DNA of 64,000 nt from Pandoraea bronchicola (GCF_902459805.1 NZ_CABPST010000016.1:1-64000), one strand, 5' to 3'. Positions 17,903 through 26,749 are shown, counted from the stretch's first letter. Numbers and translations are program-made. Notes: generated by a model not told the origin, from the sequence alone.

Positions 17903-19057
17903 TCAAATCGGCACCGCCTCCCTGCCCGCCCGAGCACGGGCGATGATCGTCTTCATGATCTGAGCCGTGCCATCGCCGATCTGGAACCCCAGCACATCGC
18001 GCAGTCGCTGCTCCATCACGCCTCGGTCGTAGCCACCGTGACCGAACATGAGCAGACATTGGTGAATCGTGTCGTAAGCGAGCTTCGGCCCCCACCATTT
18101 GCACATCGCCGCTTCGGCACTGTGCGGCAGGCCCCGGTCCTTGAGCCAGAGCGTCTGCAGACAAAGCAGTCGTGCCGCCTCGACTTGCGTGTCGAAATCC
18201 GCAAGCGGATGCGACACCCCCTGAAATGCGGAAAGCGGCTTGCCGAACGCTTCGCGCTGGGCCACGTATTCCCACGTCTCGTCCAGCGCCGCCCGTGCGA
18301 CGGCCAGCACTTGCAAGCCGATGAGTGCACGCGAAAAGTCGAACCCCTGCATCACCTGCACGAAGCCCTTGCCAGGCTCGCCGAGCACGTGGTCGGCGGG
18401 AATCCTCACGTTCTCGAAGAACAACGAGCCGCGCCCGATGGCACGCTGACCATGACAGTCGAAGCGCTGCCGCGTGACACCCGGCAAGTCGAGCGGCACG
18501 AAAAACGCCGAGATGCCGCGCGCGAGGTCGGACACCTCCCCGGTTCTGGCGAAGACAACGGCCGCGTCTGCCTGATCTGCCGCCGAGATCGATGTCTTCT
18601 CGCCATTGAGCACGTAATGCGAGCCGTCGAAGTCGGCGCGCATCCGCAGGTTCGCGGCGTCCGAGCCGCCGCGAGGCTCGGTCAGTGCGATGGCCAGCAG
18701 CGCCTCACCCCGCGTGAGCTTCGCGAGCCAAGGCGTCACCACTTCCGGCTTGCCATGCTCGGCGAGAATCTGACCGTTGAGCGACGCCAGCAAGTTGACG
18801 TACGACATGCTGAGATCGGCGCGCGCGACAGCCTCGTGTATGACCCCGGCCGCCAGACGGCCCATGCCCTGACCGCCGTAGACTTCCGGCAACTCAGGGG
18901 CAATCAGCCCCATTTCCCCCATTTCGCGCATGAGCGCGCGGTCCAGCACGCGCGTCATGTCGCGCGCCTGAAAACCGGGTGCGATGCGTGCCTGGGCAAA
19001 GCGCTGCGTGTGTTCGGCCAGCGCCAAGAGATCGTCATCGAGATACGGATTGAGCAT
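17903..19057 (-). CDS. aliB: AliB-like cyclohexanecarboxyl-CoA dehydrogenase
   Basis: A 384-aa acyl-CoA dehydrogenase family flavoprotein (AIALTEPRGGSDAANLRMRA, LNGEKTSISAADQADAAVVF, FGKPLSAFQGV, LMFGHGGYDRGVMEQRLRDV). Where most relatives have the catalytic Glu in YEGT, this protein has IGDGTAQI, an Asp (about residue 362). That substitution, plus its place between the badI and aliA homologues, supports a role in oxidising cyclohexanecarboxyl-CoA to cyclohex-1-ene-1-carboxyl-CoA. It starts 15 bp after badI. Confidence 0.87.
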   Translation of the reverse strand: MLNPYLDDDLLALAEHTQRFAQARIAPGFQARDMTRVLDRALMREMGEMGLIAPELPEVYGGQGMGRLAAGVIHEAVARADLSMSYVNLLASLNGQILAEHGKPEVVTPWLAKLTRGEALLAIALTEPRGGSDAANLRMRADFDGSHYVLNGEKTSISAADQADAAVVFARTGEVSDLARGISAFFVPLDLPGVTRQRFDCHGQRAIGRGSLFFENVRIPADHVLGEPGKGFVQVMQGFDFSRALIGLQVLAVARAALDETWEYVAQREAFGKPLSAFQGVSHPLADFDTQVEAARLLCLQTLWLKDRGLPHSAEAAMCKWWGPKLAYDTIHQCLLMFGHGGYDRGVMEQRLRDVLGFQIGDGTAQIMKTIIARARAGREAVPI

Positions 19058-19072
19058 CGCGGGCTGCCTCGC

Positions 19073-19855
19073 TTATTTGGCGTACTTACGGAAGTCGGGT
19101 TTGCGCTTTTCCTGAAATGCACGCACGCCCTCGCGCGATTCTTCCGTCTCGTAATAGAGCTTGAGCGCATACATGCCCATGCCGGCGATGCCGGCCTGTT
19201 GCGCCGTGTCCATATTGAAAGAGCGCTTCGCGATGGCGATGGCGGTCGGGCTGCGCTCCATGATCTCGTCGCACCACTTCTGCACCTCGGCATCGAGCTG
19301 CTCATGGGGCACGACAGTGTTCACAAGCCCCATCGCCAGCGCCTCGGCCGCTGTATAGCGACGGCACAAGTACCAGATTTCGCGCGCCTTCTTCTCACCG
19401 ACCACGCGCGCTAGGAACGCCGTGCCGAAGCCGGGATCGACCGAACCGACCTTCGGCCCAACCTGGCCGAATACCGCTTTCTCAGACGCAATCGTGAAGT
19501 CGCACAATGTGCAGATCACGTTGCCGCCACCGATGGCGTACCCCTGCACACGGGCGATGACCGGTTTGGGGACGTCGCGAATCGCGTTATGCAGCTCTTC
19601 CATCGGCAGGCCGATGGTGCCGCGCCCGTCGTACTGCCCCTCATGCGCCGACTGGTCGCCGCCGGTGCAAAACGCCTTCTCGCCCGCACCGGCAAGCACG
19701 ATGCTGCCGATCTCCCGGTCGTAGCCCGCCTTGTTGATCGCGTGGATCAGTTCGTCACAGGTGCGCCCGCGAAACGCATTCATCTTGTCCGGACGGTTGA
19801 TGGTGATCCACGCCGCGCCGTTGCGTACGTCATACAGAATGTCTTCGTAGTTCAT
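19073..19855 (-). CDS. badI: BadI-like 2-ketocyclohexanecarboxyl-CoA hydrolase
   Basis: A 260-aa crotonase-fold enzyme matching the ring-cleaving BadI/MenB-like subgroup (GEKAFCTGGDQSAHEGQYDG, VQGYAIGGGNVICTLCDFTI, QVGPKVGSVDPGFGTAFLAR, EIWYLCRRYTAAEALAMGLV). BadI hydrolytically opens 2-ketocyclohexane-1-carboxyl-CoA to pimeloyl-CoA. The MenB-type DQ-x-H and the GSVD motif distinguish it from ordinary enoyl-CoA hydratases. It sits between badH (65-bp gap) and aliB. Confidence 0.9.
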   Translation of the reverse strand: MNYEDILYDVRNGAAWITINRPDKMNAFRGRTCDELIHAINKAGYDREIGSIVLAGAGEKAFCTGGDQSAHEGQYDGRGTIGLPMEELHNAIRDVPKPVIARVQGYAIGGGNVICTLCDFTIASEKAVFGQVGPKVGSVDPGFGTAFLARVVGEKKAREIWYLCRRYTAAEALAMGLVNTVVPHEQLDAEVQKWCDEIMERSPTAIAIAKRSFNMDTAQQAGIAGMGMYALKLYYETEESREGVRAFQEKRKPDFRKYAK

Positions 19856-19920
19856 TGCCTTGGTCCTCGCCGCTGGCCGATTGACGGTAGGCCGTATGCG
19901 GCATCGTCGTGATGGAAAGG

Positions 19921-20688
19921 TCAGCCGTTCATCGTGAGACCGCCCGACACGCTCAGCACCTGACCGGTGACGAACGCAGCGTCGTCGCTTGCAAAGAAGG
20001 CGATGGCACCGGGCAGGTCGCCCGCCTGGCCGATGCGGCCCAGCGGAATCGCCTTCGTGAACGCCTCAACCAGCTTCTCGGGATTTCCTGCGCCTTCCTT
20101 ATAGTCAGCGAAGAGCGCAGTGTCGGTCGGCCCCGGGCACACCACGTTGACGGTGATGCCGTGACGCGCATGCTCCCGAGCGATCGTCTTCGAGAACGCC
20201 ACGATCCCGCCCTTGCATGCCGCGTAGACGGCTTCGCCGGACGAGCCGACCCGCGCAGCGTCCGATGCAATGTTGACGATCCGTCCGCTGCGCCTCGCCA
20301 CCATCTCGGGTAGCACCGCGTGATGCATGTGCAGCGCGCCGACCAGGTTGATGGCGATCAGCCGTTCCCACTCGGCGGGTTCCGTCTTGGTGAAGGGTTT
20401 GAAAATATCCCAGCCGGCGTTGTTGACCAGCACGCTCACCGGTCCGAACGCCTGAGCGACGGCGGCAACCGCCGCGTCGACCTGCGCGCGCACCGTGATG
20501 TCACACGCGAATGCTTGCGCCCGCCCGCCCGCCTCGACGATCTCCCCGGCCACGCGCTGCGCCGCCGCCAGATCGCGATCGAACACAGCCACCGCCGCCC
20601 CCTCGCTCCCCAGTCGCCGGCAGGTTGCCCCGCCGATCCCGCCCCCGCCGCCCGTCACAATGACGGCCTTGCCTTCGAACCGCTGCAT
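19921..20688 (-). CDS. badH: BadH-like 2-hydroxycyclohexanecarboxyl-CoA dehydrogenase
   Basis: A 255-aa short-chain dehydrogenase. The NAD-binding TGGGGGIG motif is at residues 12-19, NNAG follows in VLVNNAGWD, and the catalytic YxxxK is in AVYAACKGGIVAF. BadH oxidises 2-hydroxycyclohexane-1-carboxyl-CoA to the 2-keto form, the substrate of BadI. Start 20688 (MQRFEGKAVIVTG) puts the Rossmann motif at its usual position; upstream extension is Arg-rich and unlikely. It is the first gene of the operon, downstream of a palindromic operator. Confidence 0.9.
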   Translation of the reverse strand: MQRFEGKAVIVTGGGGGIGGATCRRLGSEGAAVAVFDRDLAAAQRVAGEIVEAGGRAQAFACDITVRAQVDAAVAAVAQAFGPVSVLVNNAGWDIFKPFTKTEPAEWERLIAINLVGALHMHHAVLPEMVARRSGRIVNIASDAARVGSSGEAVYAACKGGIVAFSKTIAREHARHGITVNVVCPGPTDTALFADYKEGAGNPEKLVEAFTKAIPLGRIGQAGDLPGAIAFFASDDAAFVTGQVLSVSGGLTMNG

Positions 20689-20761
20689 GTCTCGCCTCCA
20701 GAGTCGCCGACGGGCGCGGTATCCTTGCTGACCTCTCGGAAACGCCATCCGTCGATTAAAT

Positions 20762-20781
20762 TACGTCAATATGTTGACGTA
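20762..20781. promoter_or_regulatory. 20-bp perfect palindrome, probable BadR operator
   Basis: TACGTCAA-TATG-TTGACGTA, 8-bp arms with no mismatch, midway between badH (start 20688) and the divergent MarR gene (start 20834). TATACT (20780-20785) overlaps its right arm and could be the -10 box of the regulator gene, which would allow autorepression. Binding by the adjacent MarR protein is an inference from position. Confidence 0.75.
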
Positions 20782-20833
20782 TACTAGACATCAGATCGAC
20801 GATGCGCAAGCACGCGAACGTGGAGTAATCGAT

Positions 20834-21370
20834 ATGGAAAACCCTAATAAAAACGTAGAAATTGCGCGCATGGAGTTAGCCAACCGGCTATTTTTCCGTT
20901 TGTATCAATGCGCAAATATGTTGCATAAAACGGGCACGCGCGCCGTCGAGAGCCTTGGGCTGACCACGCAACAGTGGGCCGTTCTGGGCGCACTGTCCCG
21001 GCCAGAAGTCCCTGACGGCATGAGCGTGGGCGACCTGGCGCGCTACCTGATGGTGAGCCGTCAGAACCTGTCAGGCCTGATCAGCCGCATGGAGCGCGAC
21101 GGCCACATTGTCAGCACACCGGACGGACGCGACCGGCGCTCGCGCCGCATCACGATGACCGAGCACGGGCACCATGTCTGGCACCGCGAGGCCGTGCCGC
21201 GCATTCATGACTACTACGGCAAGGCGCTGGACGAGTTCTCGACAGGCGATATCACTCACACCCTGCACTACCTGCTGAAATTGCTCGACAACATGAAACA
21301 GATCGACGAGGCGTCAGGGTCGATCGAGGCGACGGACGCCCCCGACACGGCGGACGCCACACAGGCATGA
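20834..21370 (+). CDS. badR: BadR-like MarR-family regulator
   Basis: A 178-aa MarR regulator. Dimer helices (MELANRLFFRLYQCANMLHK) flank the winged helix (LTTQQWAVLGALSRP, SVGDLARYLMVSRQNLSGLI, RMERDGHIVSTPDGRDRRSRRI). The start at 20834 has GGAG at 20822-20825; the frame is open back to 20771 but that would run through the operator. It is divergent from badH. In Rhodopseudomonas palustris, BadR represses the badHI-ali genes until 2-ketocyclohexanecarboxyl-CoA accumulates; the same role is expected here. The C-terminal 20 residues are low-complexity. Confidence 0.85.
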   Translation: MENPNKNVEIARMELANRLFFRLYQCANMLHKTGTRAVESLGLTTQQWAVLGALSRPEVPDGMSVGDLARYLMVSRQNLSGLISRMERDGHIVSTPDGRDRRSRRITMTEHGHHVWHREAVPRIHDYYGKALDEFSTGDITHTLHYLLKLLDNMKQIDEASGSIEATDAPDTADATQA

Positions 21371-21521
21371 AAGGCGCGCCGGGGCCCAGCCTCCGAAAAT
21401 AAAACGGGCGCCAGCCACCGGAGGCGTCCGGCCAGATAGCGCCGGCTCAGCCACCGAATCGCGTGCAAGCCCTTGCCGGGCCTGCCTCAGGGCGAATCAC
21501 GCCACCTCACGCAACAAGGCA

Positions 21522-21556
21522 TTAACTAGCATCCTAATTATTAGTTAACATATAAT
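21522..21556 (+). promoter_or_regulatory. operator and -10 region of the marR-aae operon
   Basis: TTAACTA (21522-21528) and TAGTTAA (21542-21548) form an inverted repeat with a 13-bp spacer; the palindrome CTAAT-T-ATTAG (21534-21544) overlaps its right arm. TATAAT (21551-21556) is a consensus -10 box immediately after, 9 bp before the marR start. An operator between -35 and -10 suits autorepression by the MarR protein encoded next. Confidence 0.65.
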
Positions 21557-21564
21557 CCATTTCC

Positions 21565-22038
21565 ATGACCTCCCTGGAATCGCTACGCTTCATCTTCACC
21601 AGCCACCTGCTGCTGGCGGGCAAGCAATGGCGTCAGATCTCGCAGGGCGCGATCGTCGAATACGGAATTTCCGCGGCGAGCGCCGGCCCATTGCTGTTCA
21701 TCCGCCGTCTCGGCCAGGGTGTGCGTCAGGTCGAGCTTGCCGAATACGCCGGGCTCGAAGGTGCGTCGCTGGTGCGCCTGCTCGATCAGTTGTGCGCCGC
21801 CGGACTCGTGCTGCGCGAAGTCGACGCCAGCGACCGGCGCGCCAACGCGCTGCGGCTCACGCAGGCCGGCGAAGCGCTCGCAGAGAAGCTCGAAATCGAA
21901 CTCAGCCAGTTGCGCGCGAAGGTTTTCGCGAACATCCCGCGCGAGGATTTCGAAGCGGTACTGCGCGTATTCGAAGCCATCTCCAACGTGGCGAGCCCCG
22001 ATGTGGGCATCCTCACGATGGAGCCCCCGACGAAGTAA
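21565..22038 (+). CDS. MarR-family regulator of the efflux operon
   Basis: A 157-aa MarR regulator (GISAASAGPLLFIRRLGQGVR, QVELAEYAGLEGASLVRLL, DQLCAAGLVLREVDASDRRANALRLT). It is the first gene of a five-gene set with an FUSC permease, DUF1656 protein, HlyD protein and outer-membrane factor; the permease start is only 3 bp downstream. Regulators in this position usually respond to aromatic or phenolic compounds and repress the pump. It is a different subgroup from the BadR-like protein upstream. Confidence 0.85.
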   Translation: MTSLESLRFIFTSHLLLAGKQWRQISQGAIVEYGISAASAGPLLFIRRLGQGVRQVELAEYAGLEGASLVRLLDQLCAAGLVLREVDASDRRANALRLTQAGEALAEKLEIELSQLRAKVFANIPREDFEAVLRVFEAISNVASPDVGILTMEPPTK

Positions 22039-22041
22039 ACC

Positions 22042-24051
22042 GTGTTCAACTGGCCATCCTCACGCGACTGGATTTTCTCGATCAAGGCATTCGCCGCCTC
22101 GATGCTGGCGCTGTACATTGCACTGGCGCTCGGCTTGCCGCGTCCGTACTGGGCGATGGCCACGGTCTACATCGTGTCGCACCCGCTCACCGGCGCCACA
22201 CGCTCCAAGGCGTTGTATCGCGTGCTCGGCACGCTGCTCGGCGCCGCGGCGTCCATTGCCTTCGTACCCGCGCTCGTCGACACGCCTGAGTTGCTCATGG
22301 CGGCCGTCGGACTGTGGACCGGCACACTGCTCTATATCTCGCTGTTGCATCGCTCGCCGCGCAGCTATGTATTTCTGCTCGCGTCGTACACACTGCCGCT
22401 GATTGCCTTGCCGGCAGTCGGCACGCCCGACGTCATCTTCGATATTGCCGTTGCGCGCGCCGAGGAGATCATTCTCGGCATCATCTGCGCGAGCGTTGTC
22501 GGCGCCGTGATCCTGCCCACGAGCGTGGCCAAGGTATTGCACGACCGCTCGGCCCGCTGGCTCGCCGACGCGGCGCGCTGGACGACCGACATGCTCTCGG
22601 CCGACCCCGAGGGCAAGGCAACGCGCCACATGAGCCGTCACCGCATGGCGGCCGACATTCTGGCGCTCGACCAATTGATCAGCCAGCTTTCATACGATGC
22701 CGACACGTCGGAGCGCGTGCGCGACGCACAGGAATTGCGCGGCCGCATGAGCATGATGATGCCGGTGCTCTCGACGGTGGCTTCGCTCGTTCAGGCCTTG
22801 CGTGAGCACCCGAAGGGGGCGCCTGAAGCACTCGAAGCGAAGATGGCGGATGTGGTGGCATGGCTGCGCCGCGGCGCGCCGTCGCCCGCCCCGGCCCACC
22901 TGTTGCGTCCACCGCAATCGGCCGGCGAAGCCTCTGACTGGTATGGCGCGCTGGTCGCGGCGACCGAAGACCGTCTGCGCTCGCTGGTGCAGCTCTGGCA
23001 GGACTGCGTGTCGCTGCAACGCCGCTTCGGCCAGGGTGATGACCACGACAACGGCCGCGAATGGAAACCCGCATTCCTCCACTGGGAGCTGGGCGGCGCA
23101 CGCCATTACGACCACGGCCTGCTGTTGTTTTCGACCGTTTCGGCCGCGCTGTGCACGTTCCTCATGGGCATGGTGTGGATCTATACCGGCTGGAACGACG
23201 GCGCTGCCGGCGTCTCGCTCGGTGCCGTGGCTTGCTGTTTCTTCGCGGCGATGGACGAGCCCGCGCCGTTCATCCGTTCGTTCTTCTGGGCCACAGCCGT
23301 GTGCGTGATATTCGCGGCCGTTTACGTGTTCTTCATCCTGACGAATGCGCACGACTTCGGCCTGCTCGTCGCGCTGTTTGCCGTTCCGTACCTGCTGCTC
23401 GGCACGCTCATTCCGCAGCCGCGCTTCACGATGGTGGCCATGCTCGTGGCGGTCAACACGGCGAGCTTCGTCGGCATTCAGGGCGGCTACAGCGCCGACT
23501 TCCAGGCGTTCTTCAACGGCAATATCGCCGGTCTGGCCGGCGTGCTGTTCGCCTTGCTCTGGACGTTGCAGACACGTCCGTTCGGCACGCGCGTGGCGAT
23601 GCGCCGCCTGATTCACTCGAGCTGGCGCGACATTACCAAGAACGCACGCGGCCGCTCGGTGGCCGAACATGGCCGCCTGCGCGCGCGACTGCTCGACCGG
23701 CTCGGCCAACTGGTGCCGCGTCTGGCCGCGAGCGAGAGCGAGACGTCGAGCGATGGCTTTACCGAAGTGCGCGTCGAACTCTCGGCGCTGGCGTTGCAGC
23801 GCGAGCTGCCGCATCTGAATCCGTCGCAGCGCAATGCCGTCGAGGCTGTGCTCACCGACGTGGCGCGCTTTTATCAGGCGCGACTCGACGAACAGGCGAG
23901 CGAGCCCGATACCACGCTGCACGACAAACTGCTGGGCGCGGTGCGCTCATTGGTGGCCCATAGCGATCAGCCGTCGCGCAGTGCGCGCGCGTCGCTCATG
24001 GACATCCACGTCGCGCTGTTCCCGGCCACACGTTCCGGAAGTCTCCAATGA
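22042..24051 (+). CDS. aaeB: AaeB-like FUSC-family efflux permease
   Basis: A 669-aa inner-membrane protein with two membrane halves: an N-terminal FUSC block (SIKAFAASMLALYIALALGL, PYWAMATVYIVSHPLTGATR) and a second block around residues 360-520, separated by cytoplasmic domains. AaeB-type permeases export aromatic carboxylic acids with AaeA. The start is GTG 22042, just after marR, and the end overlaps the next gene by 4 nt. It could instead export an antibiotic such as fusaric acid, for which the family is also named. Confidence 0.88.
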   Translation: MFNWPSSRDWIFSIKAFAASMLALYIALALGLPRPYWAMATVYIVSHPLTGATRSKALYRVLGTLLGAAASIAFVPALVDTPELLMAAVGLWTGTLLYISLLHRSPRSYVFLLASYTLPLIALPAVGTPDVIFDIAVARAEEIILGIICASVVGAVILPTSVAKVLHDRSARWLADAARWTTDMLSADPEGKATRHMSRHRMAADILALDQLISQLSYDADTSERVRDAQELRGRMSMMMPVLSTVASLVQALREHPKGAPEALEAKMADVVAWLRRGAPSPAPAHLLRPPQSAGEASDWYGALVAATEDRLRSLVQLWQDCVSLQRRFGQGDDHDNGREWKPAFLHWELGGARHYDHGLLLFSTVSAALCTFLMGMVWIYTGWNDGAAGVSLGAVACCFFAAMDEPAPFIRSFFWATAVCVIFAAVYVFFILTNAHDFGLLVALFAVPYLLLGTLIPQPRFTMVAMLVAVNTASFVGIQGGYSADFQAFFNGNIAGLAGVLFALLWTLQTRPFGTRVAMRRLIHSSWRDITKNARGRSVAEHGRLRARLLDRLGQLVPRLAASESETSSDGFTEVRVELSALALQRELPHLNPSQRNAVEAVLTDVARFYQARLDEQASEPDTTLHDKLLGAVRSLVAHSDQPSRSARASLMDIHVALFPATRSGSLQ

Positions 24052-24257
24052 GTGGTGAGATCGATATCTACGGCGTCTTCGTGCCGACACTGCTGGCCCT
24101 GATGGTCGTGGCTTTCGTGGTGACCGGCGCGCTGCGCTTCGTGCTGGCTCGCATCGGCTTTTACAGGCTTGTCTGGCACCGTTCGTTATTCAACCTTGCT
24201 GTGTACATCATCGCGCTGGGCGGCATCGTCGCCATCGCGCGCGCTTGCCAACCATGA
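24048..24257 (+). CDS. aaeX: AaeX-like DUF1656 membrane protein
   Basis: A 69-aa protein with two transmembrane helices (VFVPTLLALMVVAFVVTGAL and LFNLAVYIIALGGIVAIA) and the DUF1656 motif EIDIYGVFVP. Such proteins are regularly encoded between FUSC permeases and HlyD adaptors; their exact role is unknown. Both ends overlap neighbours by 4 nt (ATGA), so translation is coupled across the operon. Confidence 0.9.
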   Translation: MSGEIDIYGVFVPTLLALMVVAFVVTGALRFVLARIGFYRLVWHRSLFNLAVYIIALGGIVAIARACQP

Positions 24258-25216
24258 AACTGAAACTTCGCTCTCTCGGCCCCGTCGTGCTGACGCTCGC
24301 GGTATCTTGCGTCGCGCTCTTCGTGCTGCTGCATCTGTGGGACTACTACACCGTTGCCCCCTGGACGCGCGACGGACGCATCCGCGCCGACATCGTGCAG
24401 GTCGCCCCCGACGTGTCGGGCCTCATCACCGACGTCGAAGTCAAGGACAACCAGCAGGTGCACCGCGGCGATCTGCTCTTCGTGATCGATCGTGACCGCT
24501 ACACGCTCGCGTTGCAGCAAGCCGAAGCCAACGTCGCCGCGCAGCGCGCCACGCTTGCGCAGGCCCGCCGCGAAAACGCGCGTAACCATCAGTTGACGGA
24601 AGTGGTGGCCAAGGAAGTGATCGAGGCCGGCCAGGCCAAGGTCGAGTCCGGCGAAGCCGCCGTGGCGCAGGCCGAGGCAGCCGTGCGACTCGCGAAGCTC
24701 AACCTTGAGCGCACGCGCGTCCTCGCGCCTGCCGACGGCTACCTGAACGACCGTCTGCCGCGGGTGGGCGACTATGTCAGCACCGGCCGCCCGGTGCTCT
24801 CGATGGTCGACGCCAACTCGCTGCACGTGGAAGGCTACTTCGAAGAAACCAAGATGCGCGGCATCCACATCGGCGACAAAGTCGAAGTGCGGCTGATGGG
24901 CGAGCAGCATGTGCTGCACGGTCACGTGCAAAGCATCGTCGCCGGGATCGAAGACCGCGATCGTACGAGCGGCGCGTCGATGCTGCCCAACATCAACCCG
25001 ACCTTCAACTGGGTTCGTCTCGCCCAGCGCATTCCGGTGCGCATTGCGCTCGACGATGTTCCCAAAGACATGCGCCTGGTTGCCGGACGCACCGCGACCG
25101 TCACCGTCGTGGAAGGTCAGCAGGGCAAGTCCGGAGAATCGAAACAGGCCGGCGCGACATCCACGACGCTGGCTGCCGCCCACGACACCCGTGCTCAACC
25201 GGGAGCCCGGCCGTGA
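24254..25216 (+). CDS. aaeA: AaeA-like HlyD membrane-fusion protein
   Basis: A 320-aa periplasmic adaptor anchored by one N-terminal helix (residues about 9-30). It has the biotinyl-lipoyl-like half motifs (RIRADIVQVAPDVSGLITDV; TRVLAPADGYLNDRLPRVGDYV), an alpha-hairpin rich in Ala/Gln/Glu (ALQQAEANVAAQRATLAQAR), and a barrel domain. ATG 24254 overlaps the aaeX stop. It should link the permease to the outer-membrane factor that follows. Confidence 0.92.
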   Translation: MKLKLRSLGPVVLTLAVSCVALFVLLHLWDYYTVAPWTRDGRIRADIVQVAPDVSGLITDVEVKDNQQVHRGDLLFVIDRDRYTLALQQAEANVAAQRATLAQARRENARNHQLTEVVAKEVIEAGQAKVESGEAAVAQAEAAVRLAKLNLERTRVLAPADGYLNDRLPRVGDYVSTGRPVLSMVDANSLHVEGYFEETKMRGIHIGDKVEVRLMGEQHVLHGHVQSIVAGIEDRDRTSGASMLPNINPTFNWVRLAQRIPVRIALDDVPKDMRLVAGRTATVTVVEGQQGKSGESKQAGATSTTLAAAHDTRAQPGARP

Positions 25217-26727
25217 GCACACGATTCCTTCTGATGAGCGCCGTGGCAGCGGCCGCTGCGCTCGTTGCCGGATGCACGACTGTCGGCCCCGACTACCAGT
25301 TGCCCGCAAACTCGGTGATGCGCTCGCCCGAAGCGAATGGCCCCATTGCGAACGCAACGCAACGCGCCGTTTCGATTGGCGCCGTGCCCGACGACTGGTG
25401 GCAACTCTACGACGACCCCAAACTCGACGCACTCGTGAAAGAGGCCCTCGCCGCCAACACGAACGTTCGCGTGGCGCTTGCCAATGTGCAGCGTGCGGTG
25501 GCGATGTATCACGAAGTCGAGTCGGAGAATCTGCCGCAGGGCGGCATGGAAGCCAACGTCGGCCGAGCCCAGCTCTCCGGCGAGAGCTTCCTGAAGGAAG
25601 AAAAGCTGCCGGTGGTCAATCTGGCTGCGGCGGCACTGTCTGTCTCCTATCAGATCGACTTCTTCGGCAAGTTGGCCCGTGCGGATGAAGCGGCCCTCGC
25701 CGCGGCCGAAGCCAGTCAGGCCGCCCTCGACGTCGCCCGTGTGAGCGTGGCCGCCGAAACGGTGCGCGCCTATGTGCAAAGCTGCGCGGCCAATCACGAA
25801 TACGACATCGCCAACGAGCAGTTGGCGCTGCAGGAAAAGAGCGTGGCGATCACGCGCAAGCTCGTCGATGCCGGTCGCGATCAGCCGACCGATCTGTTGC
25901 GCGCTCAGGCGCAGGCCGACACGTTGCGCGCCGCCCTGCCGCATTTCCAGGCGCAGCATGAAGCCGCCACCTACCGGCTGGCCGTGATGCTCGGCAAGGT
26001 GCCCGGCGCGCTCGACGCGAGCGCCGCGCAATGCCGCCGCATTCCTCAACTCGGCCAACCGCTGCCGGTCGGCGACGGCACAGCACTGCTCAAGCGCCGC
26101 CCCGACGTGCGCCAGGCCGAGCGCGAACTGGCGTCGGCCACGGCAAAGATCGGTGTCGCCACGGCAGACCTCTATCCGTCGATCCGCCTTGGTGCCTCGA
26201 TCGGGGCAAGCGGGGTACTGGAACACTTCGGGCAAGGCCGCACGGAGCAATGGACCGTAGGGCCGATGATCACCTGGTCTCTGCCGACCAACGGGGTGCG
26301 CGCCCATATCAAAGGGATGGAAGCGGGCGCAGACGCCGCGCTCGCCCATTTCGATGGCGTGGTGCTGAAGGCATTGCAGGAAACGCAGACGTCCCTCTCG
26401 GCCTACACGCGCGAGTTGCAGCGCGACGACGCCCTGCGCGACGCACGCGACAAGTCTCGCGCCGCCGCCGAACAGAACCATAAGCTCTATCAGGCAGGCC
26501 GGGCGCCGTACCTGACCAGTCTCGACGCCGAACGCACGCACGCCAGTGCCGAGGCAGCCCTGGCCGCCTCAGAGACGCAGGTCGCAATGGATCAGGTCAA
26601 TCTGTTCCTGGCACTGGGCGGTGGGTGGCAATCGAGCGCCGCGCACGACAAGACGTCGCTGGCCGAAACCCGTGCGACGCCGGAACACGGCAGCACGACC
26701 TCCGCATCGACACCGTCGACCCATTGA
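25213..26727 (+). CDS. NodT/OprM-type outer-membrane efflux lipoprotein
   Basis: A 504-aa outer-membrane factor with a lipoprotein signal (LVAGC, Cys at residue 21) and the duplicated TolC-like coiled-coil repeats (DPKLDALVKEALAANTNVRVALANVQ; LLKRRPDVRQAERELASATAKIG; LYQAGRAPYLTSLDAERTHASAE). The GTG start overlaps the aaeA stop by 4 nt (GTGA). E. coli aae operons lack their own outer-membrane factor and use TolC; this operon has one. The C-terminal 30 residues are polar and variable. Confidence 0.92.
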   Translation: MSTRFLLMSAVAAAAALVAGCTTVGPDYQLPANSVMRSPEANGPIANATQRAVSIGAVPDDWWQLYDDPKLDALVKEALAANTNVRVALANVQRAVAMYHEVESENLPQGGMEANVGRAQLSGESFLKEEKLPVVNLAAAALSVSYQIDFFGKLARADEAALAAAEASQAALDVARVSVAAETVRAYVQSCAANHEYDIANEQLALQEKSVAITRKLVDAGRDQPTDLLRAQAQADTLRAALPHFQAQHEAATYRLAVMLGKVPGALDASAAQCRRIPQLGQPLPVGDGTALLKRRPDVRQAERELASATAKIGVATADLYPSIRLGASIGASGVLEHFGQGRTEQWTVGPMITWSLPTNGVRAHIKGMEAGADAALAHFDGVVLKALQETQTSLSAYTRELQRDDALRDARDKSRAAAEQNHKLYQAGRAPYLTSLDAERTHASAEAALAASETQVAMDQVNLFLALGGGWQSSAAHDKTSLAETRATPEHGSTTSASTPSTH

Positions 26728-26749
26728 CTCATTGCCCCAGAAACACACA

